The notes under the pieces are model-generated. The model did no database searches, was not told the origin of the DNA, and worked only from the letters and a program-made list of their open reading frames with translations. From Gari tellinella (taxonomy: Eukaryota; Mollusca; Bivalvia; Cardiida; Psammobiidae): a DNA stretch of 64,000 nucleotides. Numbering within the stretch: the stretch's first letter is position 1; each line of letters begins with the position of its first letter. The position numbers and the translations under genes were made by a program. This document shows, one piece after another, positions 23,901 to 35,900 of this stretch. Location: assembly GCA_922989275.2 (NCBI GenBank), contig OV277858.1, forward strand, positions 104,332,794 to 104,396,793, in the 5' to 3' direction.

Positions 23901-26900
23901 GCAACTTGGAGTATACTGTTGATGGATCACCTTTTTATTCTCAGGTAATTTTTATTTCATTTTGTTTGTTTTTTAGTGAACTAACTTCGATGGTGACAAA
24001 TTTGACTACTGAAGGCAGCACTGCGCTTGGTCCAGCTCTGGCTATTAGTGCTGGCATTATAGCTGGTGCCCCTAACTCTGAAGTAGTGCTATGTACCGAC
24101 GGGGCACCAAACGCAGGTGTTGGAAGGGTACACTATGGTGGCGATGGAGACAGTGATTTCTATAAAAGGGTAAATTAGATAAAGTCCTATCTAGAGATTA
24201 AACCACCCCAACAGTAAGGGAGACATATTGATGTTGAGCAGTGTGTCTGTTAAAAAAACTTGTTAAAATAGTGCGCGGCTAAATCCTCCAGCACTGTAGG
24301 ACTATTGGTGCGATTTGCTCCAAACTTTTACAGATTAACTGTTTATATGAGAAGATGTTCATGTGGTTTGAACTTTCGGCTGCAATTTATTTGAAAGAAT
24401 GTTGTGACCATTTGAATGTGTGTTTCCTATATAGATTATGTAGCGCGAAATGTGGACATCTTACTTAGATCTACTTTAATGTGAAGCTCATTCACCCCTA
24501 ATATTTCAAATCAACAATTCCAGTTTCCAGTTAGGATAAGATTACAGTCTCATGCTGTAATGAAACAACATGATATTCCTTTTATAATGTGGGACAAGGG
24601 CTAACATTCAATATACAGTCGAACTTCGATATCTCGAACTCACTTAAATAGAACTATCCGACAGTTCGACATATGAACTGCATTACTTCATGCTCGGTTC
24701 AGTCGTACATACCCATACTTCAAAGTTAAAACGTGGCTTAGCCACGTTTTAACTTTGAAATACGGGTATGTTCGACTTTACCGATACGAGATATCAAAGT
24801 TCGACTGTAATTTCTAATGTTTCAGATTGGAGAGTTTGCTAAGGGGAACAACACACGTCTGTCTGTCCTTGCTGTTGAGGGTGTCGAAACTGGACTCCAG
24901 CACGTCCAGCAATGTGCCGTCGTGTCAGGCGGTACCATCAATGTTCTCAATCCACTGGAGATGATGAGACAGCTACGCCTGATTGCCCAGAACTATACCA
25001 TAGCTACAGCTGTAGATGTTACAGTGATTCTACATACAGCTCTTGCGTTTGATGAACAAGGATATATACAGGTAGCGCACCTTTTGTTATCACAGACCAG
25101 GGCTACAAGGTTATTAAGCGTTTTAGTTGAGTCTGAGTTTGTTTTAAAGCATTTGATGGGCTAAATTTGATCCTAGATCCTTGAGAACGACTTCAGGCTC
25201 AACTCAAAATCTTTATAACCTCGGACCCTGGGCTCCAGATAAGAGGGAGTAAACTTGACAAATCCAACATTTTCTCGCTTCTTTCAGCATCAAATTCCTA
25301 TGGTGCCACTACTCATTAGAATCGTCTACTTCAAACTGGACACCTCAGCTTAACTCTTTGTGCCCTAGTCCCGCATATAGGCGTGCTTTTCAAACAGTGT
25401 ACACGTGAATAGTACACTTGTCCTATGCAAACAGTGAAGACCCTGATCAGAGGGCTCCGAAAGGAGCCCTCTGATCAGGTTCTTCACTGTTTGTCACACT
25501 GCCAAACATTGACAAAAACAACCCTTAAAAGTCAGAAATGGACTAGACTAAAATGGAATCTGGAATTTTCCATTTAAAGTTTCAGGGAGGAAAGGGTTAA
25601 TTGCTCTAAAAGTATAAGTGTTAAACCAACCAAACTTGGAATACAGGTTATCAAGTCTAAATGTGCAAATGCCTGGCCTGAAGGGCATAACGGAGACAGA
25701 AAACTCATCTGATTCCGTGGGATTGTTGTTTATAGCTCATTGCACCATGAGTTGTCCGTTTTTGACTATTAATGCTTAGTTTGCAATACATTGTAACACC
25801 ATAAATAGTGAACATCCAAATCTTAGGGCTTCTGTGGAACTAACCTGATTGTATAGGACATTCGCATGTGCGTAGTTTACGCGTCAGATTATAAAACTCT
25901 TATTTATTATTTATTTCCCCATCTCATTCTGTCTTGTGACAAGTGTTTGGAATCGTCTTGAAAATACGATTCCAAAGAGATGTCACAAGACAGGATTAGA
26001 TGGAGAAACCAGAAATTAAATGTATTTTAAAGTTTTAACTTACGACCGTTTCTGTCGTACGAAGTTTTATGAAACGGGCCCCAGATGTACATTGTCTGTA
26101 AAGGGTATGTATATACATACATGGGTTTAATAGTTAAAACGAAATACAGCCAAAACTCTAAAATTCGAACTCGCTTTTTTTCGAACAAATCCATATTTAA
26201 AAGTTAGAATGTGGCTTAGCCACGTTTTTACTTTGAAATACGGGTATGCTCGACTTAAGCGAGATCGAGATCTCGAAATTAGACTTATGAAATACACGTA
26301 TTGTGGATTTAAGCGAGTTCGAAGTATCGAGTTTCGACTGTACTTCTTTCTTTTATCTCCAGGACGCAAACCGACTGGTCAAGGAAGTAGGAAACGCAGC
26401 CAAGGATACAGACCTTACATTCAAATACAAGTTTAAGGACCCTAAGAAAACAATTACACAGAAAAGCATTCCATTCCAGGTAAGAAAATACATTCAGGTT
26501 GTTTGTCATTTGACCATACTGAGGTAGCCAGCTCAGAACACAGTCATGTCTTAACCGAATGCTTTTTAAGTAGTGCTGAGATATTTAATAGCAGGTGCTT
26601 GGGATAAAAGCAATGCAACAATTTGCTTCTAAATAGTGACAATGGTTCAACTTTATACAGTAATCAACTTTATACGAGTATACTAGTGCAGCATTTGACA
26701 CTATTGACATTCCTATAGTACTTCAACTTCTCCATGATGATTTTGGCATTATCAATACTCCCCTAAATTGGATTGACCGATAGGACAATGAAGGTTAAAA
26801 TTCGAAATTAAGCTTCAGACACCGAACCGTTAAAATTTGGCGTTCCGCGGCAGTTTCTTTTTTTAACGGTCAAAGGATAACACTCGGGCACCATTTTGAG

Positions 26901-29900
26901 TTGTCTCCTTTTCACCAATACTGTACGATGTAGTTTATATTTTGAAAAATTGTATTTTTCTGTCTCATTAGGCTAAATTATGCGGTCATACCTGCATTTG
27001 GCGACCACGATTAGTGATATAATATACTAATGTTGTTATTTATTGTTGACGAGTGAACCGTATGGATTTGGACATATTTTAGCATTTAAAGTGGTTATCA
27101 TATAGCATTTGTAGATAGCCCTATATGTAACTGGATTGACATGTGTTGCTCTCTATGCAGACATTTGTATTTTTCAGAAAAATTGATCCGGGTACCTATA
27201 AATTTTATGTGTGATTTCAGTAAATTAATGCTTCATCAATATTTTTAAAACTATTGTCAAAATCTGAATGTTTGAACTGTAGGAGAAAAAACTTTGAAAA
27301 ATAACTATATGACGTGTCCCCTTTATTGACGGATAACGTGTTGTTTTCATGTTTTTGTGCTATAGGTAAACAACAATCAGTGAACCGGGATGTCTGCATT
27401 TCTGCAGTCTATCTAACTAAGCTGTCGATATGCTGACAGAATGCTGACTCCGCCAAAATATGGAATGCGCTAAATATTATGGTTCACTGGTCGTTGTTTA
27501 CTTATACTTGCTCCTATTTTTTCTATTTTATGAAAACATATGTATTACCCAACAAATTAGGTAAATTACAAAGCTGGAAAAGGTTATTCTGAGATTTTAT
27601 GATCAAAAGCACGTGGCTCCGGATAGTTAGGGGTATACCCCCAAATCAAGCTTTTAAGAAAAGATCCAGTTCGGCGACGCCCTATTTTTAATTCATATTT
27701 CTGCATAACAGGATATATACTAGCAACATGCAAACTAATATTTTGAAAATTCGAAGAAACTGCCGCTATAGTCTTTAATAGAGTTGTACATATATATACA
27801 GCAGACCTCTATGGGTACGCTGAAGACCACAAAGTTGCTTTTAGGGTTCAAGCTGGTAATAATCAGAGTGAATACTCTATCTTTCATGATCTAAACAACT
27901 GCCTCGATAACATTATTTCGTGGATGACAAAATATAAACTTAAAATGAATAATGCAAAAACTATCGCATATCATTATGGAACAAAACAACAATTACATAA
28001 ACCTACTATAACTAGTATGACTGTTGGTGGCTGCGAAGTGAATTGTGTCGATCATGTGCGTGACCTTGGTGTTTAAATTGACAAGTACTCTGAATTTCGA
28101 TTTGCACAGCAGCTAAGAAATCTGAGGGGTATCCGTAAACATATATCGCAAAAGTCAGCTGAGACTCTCACACACGGACTTATTTATTCACACCTCGATT
28201 TTTGTAGCGGACTATTTGCTAATATTCCAGCTTATCAGCTAGCTAAACTTCAAAATGTACAAAACCATTCTGCCAGATTAGTAAAGAAAGCAACATATGA
28301 GCAGCATAGCTGCAACATTCTTAAACAGCTACACTGGTTGTCTGTTCGTGCGAGGATCATGTTTAAAGTGCTTGTCATTGTTTCCGGGTTGTACAAGGGA
28401 CCGCACCGAGTTACCTCAGAGACTTGTTCACTAGGGTACAGGGGACTTACCGTCTGAGATCGTCTAACGATATTCAGTTTGTTGTACCTAGACATTGGAC
28501 GAAGATCGCTGAACGGTCACTGGCGGTGGTTGGCCCAAACTGGTGGAATATGCGTCCAAGAGACTTAAAAGCTTAAGACACACTTGTTCAGTCAATTCTA
28601 CAATGAATGACTAGTGTATATGTGTTCTAGGTGACTTTGACACATATTGCCTATTTTTGTAATTATGTAATAATTAGTAGGATCAATTGTAAAGCGCTAT
28701 TGAATGTGTATGCTTTTTGCGCTGTATAAACGTTTCTGTATTTGTATATTTATTTAGTAATCAGTAAATTGGTAATAAATCAAAAGTCCAGCAGTTAATA
28801 CTTTGCATGTGAGAATCATTTTACCTTTGCAAACAGTTTTGATCCAGATTAGACACATGGTAATCCACTTTCATAATTTTACTTGGATAATCCTCCACAT
28901 TGAATAATGGCATGCACAATATTATGGTTAAAGCAAGATACTTGCCTTGATACTCAGGTTATAGATTAAAGATTAAAGAGATTTGATTTTAACTGACACA
29001 TTCAAGTTATTGATATACAGTAAATCCTTTCTATTATGACAACTAAAATGAAGGCTTATTGAATGCATAAAAACTGTATAGCAAAGGGGGATAATCCACT
29101 TTCCTCTAACAATAGCTTTGCCTTTTCAGGTTCAAATATCCTACACCTTGAAGAATGGCATGCGGTGTTTAAGAGTGCTGAGCAAGGCCCACGAAGTAAC
29201 CAGCGACAGGAAAGAAATGGAAGATGTAAGTCTATATATGTACAACAAAGTTTAAATGCCCGGGAAGAGAGCGAAGTTCATAGTTTGGATCAAGATAAGA
29301 CACTGTATACATGGGCGTCTGTTCCAGATACAAACTGCTTGACCCTCTGATCATACTTCAACAGACTATTTTAAAAATTACCTTACAATCTACAACACTA
29401 TCCCCTGTTATTTCACAACAAAGCTAGGTAACAACAACTATTGGATATGGTGTATGTTTTAAGGGTAGACCTAGCCAACGCTCTCAAACACTACCCCCTA
29501 TTATCATACAACAAAGCTAGTTATTGGGTATGTGTAATTTTCATAGAAGACTAACTCAACATTCTAAAACACTGCCTCTTTTATTATACAACAAAGCTAT
29601 GTAGTAACCGGACTTGCAATCAAAACAGGTTTTGCAATGATTATTGCAAATCCTGTTTTTATTGCAATTCCGGTTGGCAGTTCAACCGGTTTTACTCCAT
29701 ATTGTGATCATACATAATTGATTTTTTGTGTATTTTGGTGTTTTGGGATCCTGTGACGAAATTCAATGTATTCATCGGCGCCGGGAAATTTTTTGTTGTT
29801 GAAAATTTCAACAAAATATGACACAGAAATATGACACAGTACCTTACGAAATGTTGTCTTAGATAACAGTGAATCGTGAATAGGGTTATTGCAACTCCGG

Positions 29901-32835
29901 TTAACATGATAGAAACAAATTTAATTGCAATAAAAAAAATCTGCCACTGTTTTATTGCAAATCCTGTTTTATTGCAATTCCGGTTGACAGTTCAACCGGT
30001 TTTGCAATAACCGAAATTGCAATAAAATTTTGAAATCGCTCCAAAACGTTTTACTCCATATGGTGATCATACATAATTGATTGTTTGTGTTTTTTTGGTG
30101 TTTTGGGATCCTGTGACGAAATTGAATGTATTTGTCGGCGCCGGTAAAAAAATATTTTTTTGAAAATTTCAACAAAATATGACACAGTACTTTACGAAAT
30201 GTTGTCTTAGATAACATTGAATCATGAATGGGGTTATTGCAACTCCGGTTAACATGATAGAAACACATTTAATTGCAGTATGACTTATGTTTTCAGGGTA
30301 AACTAACTCAACAATCTACAGCACTGTCCAACGTTATTATTTAACAAAAAAATAATAAAAATAGCTTCTATGTATGGTTTCTGTTTTCAGGGTATCAATG
30401 TTGCTGTGGTAGGGTTAGCTGCTGTACAGAATTCAGCTTTAATGGCTGCCAAAGGACAAACCAAATTGGCTCAGGAAAACATGTAAGTACAATAATCCTA
30501 AGATTTCAAAAATTTTCAATTTTTCAAGCGCGATTTTCCGAATTGTACCTTTAACCCATAGTCTGTTTCTAGTTTTTAAGACACGTGATGCTGAAAGCAG
30601 GTTGAAAGTAAAGCAGAATGCGCCTTAAGGCGCATTCTGCTTTACTTTCAGCCTGCTTTAAGCTTCAATCTGTTGGAATAAAAGTCCGAAGATTTCGGAA
30701 AAATCCGGAGAAATGGCAGCCCTACATGTTAAGAGTGCTCTTGTCTTATGCAAACAGTACAGATCCAGATCAAATGACTCCTTTAAGAGTCCTCTGATTA
30801 AGGTCCGCACTGTTTGTAGTATTACAATACATTGACCAAAGCAACCATTAATGGTCAAAACTGGGCTTAATTGCAAACTGGAATGATCCTTTTTGACGTT
30901 CAATGGAGGAAAGGGTTAAGAAAGACTTTAACCCTTAAACCGCCAAATAAATTGTCGTCTGCTATATTTCTCGTCTGCTTCAAGTTTCAAAGTGCTTCAA
31001 AGTTGCTCAAAATTGCTGAAAACGTTGTCCGAGTGTCAAACAGCTTGGATCCGGATGAGACGCCGAGTTACTCGGCGTCTCATCCGGATCAAAGCTGTTT
31101 GCATATGGAGCTATAGTTGTGAGTGGCAGGCTAAGGGTTAATAGAACAAAATAAAACTATCTAAAGCAGAATACACCTGGATATATGAAATCACAGTTGT
31201 AATCAGCGGCATTTTAATCTAATATTCGTGCTTGTATGACAGGGGCTTCTTGTTTCTGGGTACAGAAACTGTAGATATAGTAGCTTTCTGCGTTAATGTA
31301 TTTTCTCACAGTCGATTCAGAGGCCCCTTATCATTAGATATATACATGCGTCTTTTACCCGTTGACCGATTACCTGTTGCTAGAATTGAAGATAGGTGAC
31401 CAATTAAAGCATGTTGAGATAAACCTGATTTCAGATGCCACCTGCTAGAATATGAACAAATATTTCTTACGATACATATTCATGACTGCATAACATTAAA
31501 CTATTTTCTTCAGTTGAGGAATAAATAATTAAATGCCTTAAAATGTGTATCTATTGAGTAAAGCTTTAAGGAATTGTTGTTTATTACTGTAGAAGCACAT
31601 TTATTTATAAATTATAGGAAGAAAACACGACTGATGGTGAAGAGAGGGGCCAAGACGTCAACACAGCTTGAAGAAAAACTCGCCTTCAAAGTGGAATCTG
31701 AGGGACTACGGAATGAGTTGAGATCTGCCTTAGTACACGATGTAAGTGTCTGTTCCCCGGTCCGTCTAAAGACCCCAAGTCTCCCAAAACCTCTCCAACC
31801 TTTCCAAACCACTTTTCAAAACAAGTTTTCCATATTCTAGAAGATGGTAGCTTAAAACAGGCTGAACGTAAAGCAGAATGCGCCTTAAGGCGCATTCTGC
31901 ATCACTTTTAACCAGTTTTAAGTGGATACCTGTCTTCAAAACCAGGAACAGGCTATTGTATAATGGGTTAATATCTTAAAGCAACTGTGTTTAGCCATCT
32001 TAAGTTTTGTACGAGTTCCTCCCCTCGAAATGGAAAACACCGTATATTTTTTTTTCTTCTTTATTTTAGCTTAAATTCGCCATTTTTAAGCTTTATTTGA
32101 TTAGATATTAAGGAATTAAAGTAGTTTGGGTTGTTTTTGAAGTGGTTTAGGCAGGTTTGGAGTGGTTTGGGGGAGGTTTGAGGTCTTTAGACGAACACTC
32201 TGTTCCCTCAAAATACCAACAGTGTGCAGAGGAGACCAAACAGAATATAGTCGAACTTACTTTGATATCTCGAACTCGGTGTAGGCGAACATACCCGTAT
32301 TTCAAAGTTGAAACGTGGCTAAGCCACGTTTTAACTTTGAAATACGGATATTTTCGACATAACCGAGCATGATATAAGGCAAATAATGTGTCGAAATATT
32401 GGAGATTTCGAGTTAAGCGTGTTCGAGATATTAACGTTCGACTGTATAGTAAAAACGAAATCCAATTCATGACATATGTTCCAAGGAGTGTAGGACAATT
32501 CCACACTAGAACATTTCCCAACTAGGACAACACCCAACTAGGACAATTCCCCACCAGGACAAAACCCAACTAGGACATTTCCCAACTAGGACAACACCCA
32601 ACTAGGACAATTCCCCACCAGGACAAAACCCAACTAGGACAATTCCCCACCAGGACAAAACCCCACTAGGACTTTTCCCCCACTAGGACAATAGCCAACT
32701 TTTAATCATAAGATAAGATAAGGATAAAGTAGGTGACTGAACTTGATAAATAAATACGAAAGAAGACTCAAGCAGGAAACGCAACACAAACAATACACCC
32801 ATCTCTAAAGCAGAACACACACACAGCCATACCAT

Positions 32836-32916
<81 letters not shown>

Positions 32917-35900
32917 ATACTGGTTTTACTATCCGACAGAGGTACACGTTTCACACCCTCATACCGAGGTGTACGCTTTATAAGCCAAAACGCTTAAGGC
33001 AAATATGACAAAAGGTTTTCAGGACAGTCACAGTTTCAAATGATGTGAAGAAAATATTGAATTTATAAAGAATTACCGATCAACACTAGACCGACAAAAC
33101 GAGGTAGGTAATGGGCAAAAACTCTGTTTCAAACCGAGGTAAAAAACACACACACACACATCACCTACAAAACGAGGTACACTCACACATCACCTACACA
33201 TATCGTTATCGACTGTGTGCAAACACACACCGACACACAAACAGGTAGTAGAAAAGCAAACCGAGGTACTCGAGATATTTTGTGTGCGTTTGTATCTTGA
33301 ACTGAGCATGCTAAATGCGAGGTATACCTACCGAGGTATTAGTAAAAACTACCTCGCTTGTTGGAGGTACCTCGGTTCGTTGCTGTGTACTCCTATGACG
33401 TACCTCGCTTTGATAGTGTCACCAACGCACATGCACACACACATACACACACACGCAATCCCACACACCCACCCACACACCAAACAGAAAACAAAACGCA
33501 AGACAAACATAAAGCAAAGTGAACATAGGAGCCCGCATTGGTACGGTCAGTAGCAATCAATAATTAATTATAAATTAACCATTGACAACCACTGGGGGGT
33601 TAAACCTGGGTTTAGGGGCGCCCAACCTCACACTTATCTCCTATATTCACCTATAAAGACGAACAGTGTACATAAACTATAAACCCTGTTCCACAACCTT
33701 ACAATCAAAAAGACCACCATCACAGTAAGTAAATACATGTAAAACATCTAACAAAATTCTATGACAAGATTATTAGTAACACAGGAAAGAATTAAACATT
33801 CAAGCCCGTGTTAAAAATAACCCACTATGGCAACGGTCAAATTGTACTCAAGCGACTAGTCTGTAGTCACGAGTAACTGTAAGACATGGAAGTCTGTTTG
33901 ACACTTTCATTCATGTTTCTTACTTATTACCCCAAAGAGATTTGAACACAACTTGAACAACATTCCTAAATAATGTCTTCAAGTAACCTGGCTTTTGATC
34001 TTAATTCAGACTGTTTGCACAGGAAGAATGTAGAGAACACACCATTTATATGGTATTTATCACATTATGCACATGCACCGATTGAATAATAATAAAAGCA
34101 GTTCTGTACATACGAGCTCGTTAGAATGACATTTTCAAAACAATGTGAATCAAGGTCGACCAAACAGTGACCCGGGAATCTGATTTAAATATAAACTATT
34201 TGAAAATGTCATTCACAGCATATATTTACCTGGGTCCGTCTTATGAAACGTACAACAAAAACGGTCGTTAGTCAAAACTTTAAAATAGATTTAATTCTTT
34301 TTCAAGACGATTCCAAAGAGATGTCACAAGACAGGATTAGATGGAGAAATAAATACAAAATGAGCATTTTAGAATCTTACTTACGACAGTATAATTATGT
34401 CGTTCGACGTTTCATAATACGGACCCCAGTTCCAAACAAAGTATTATAACAGCATAATGCACAACACCTTTGAATTAACATTTGCAAACAGTGCGGATCC
34501 AGATAATACACCCTATATTACTCGACATTTGATCTTAATCAATACAAGTAATTATTTCCTTGAAATTATTACCTTTGTTAATTTATTCAATGCAATATTG
34601 AAGGAATAATGAGAAAAAAATTGTTTGATTAAAGACAAAATATGGAATGCCGGTCACGACATGCGAATTGCTAAATGCTATTTGCTGCTTTGCCAGTTGC
34701 TAAATGCCAATACATCCAAAATAGCTTACTTTTATGAAATTGTCAAATCAAACTTCAGCACTAGGCTTCACCAGATGATGTCCTTAGACATTGCCGTGGA
34801 TCAAGGTCGACCAAACAGTGACCCGGGAATCTGATTTAAATATAAACTATTTGAAAATGTCATTCACAGCATATATTTATCTGGGTCCGTCTTATGAAAC
34901 GTACAACAAAAACGGTCGTTAGTCAAAACTTTAAAATAGATTTAATTCTTTTTCAAGACGATTCCAAAGAGATGTCACAAGACAGGATTAGATGGAGAAA
35001 TAAATACAAAATGAGCATTTTAGAATCTTACTTACGACAGTATAATTATGTCGTACGACGTTTAATAATACGGACCCGAGTTCCAAACAAAGTATTATAA
35101 CAGCATAATGCACAACACCTTTGAATTAACATTTGCAAACAGTGCGGATCCAGATAATACACCCTATATTACTCGACATTTGATCTTAATCAATACAAGT
35201 AATTATTTCCTTGAAATTATTACCTTTGTTAATTTATTCAATGCAATATTGAAGGAATAATGAGAAAAAAATTGTTTGATTAAAGACAAAATATGGAATG
35301 CCGGTCACGATATGCGAATTGCTAAATGCTATTTGCTGCTTTGCCAGTTGCTAAATGCCAATACATCCAAAATAGCTTACTTTTATGAAATTGTCAAATC
35401 AAACTTCAGCACTAGGCTTCACCAGATGATGTCCTTAGACATTGCCGTGGAGGAAAAGTGAAATATTGTAGCATGTTTTCCATTACAATAGATGCAGACT
35501 ATTTTCTAACAATTGGCAAATTAGCATTATAGAACTAGCAAAATGACATATAAGCATTTAGCAAATGGCAAATTAGCAATTGGCAAACAAGCATTTAGCA
35601 TTTAACAATTGGCATAATTGGTCAAAACAGCAAATAAAGTAGTGTTGGGTTATTGTTTACACTCATGACCACCATCTTGTCAATTAGACGGTGTTACAAT
35701 ACAAGTTTGACCCCCGAAACAACACTCTTCAGTTACAAAATAGATTAATGACAAATGGCAATTAGAATTAAGCAACTGGCAAGTGGCATATTGGCAAGCA
35801 TTTAGAAAATTACAAATAAGCAATTAGCAAACAAGCATCTAGCATCTAGCAATTGGCATGTCGCGACCGGCATTCCATAAAGAAGGTTTAAAATTTAAAT

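Larger units (their letters stand above)
34149..35451. repeat. 651-bp tandem duplication
   Basis: Units 34149-34799 and 34800-35451 differ by only a handful of substitutions (for example GTCGTTCGACGTTTC vs GTCGTACGACGTTTA). Each holds a family H element and the left TIR of the element at 35294. Very recent, or an assembly effect from two haplotypes. Confidence 0.9.

Noticed and set aside
26785..27775. Possible large TIR element bounded by GGCAGTTTCTTT and AAGAAACTGCC
   Set aside because: The 12-bp inverted match is real, but I could not find target duplications or further end similarity, so I do not claim an element.
32838..32914. CRISPR-like or regulatory array in the AC-rich region
   Set aside because: It is a plain dinucleotide microsatellite in a eukaryotic intron.
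34243..35461. Paired open frames of 60-70 codons repeated 651 bp apart
   Set aside because: The identical spacing shows that they are copies inside a tandem DNA duplication of a family H element; there is no sign of coding selection.
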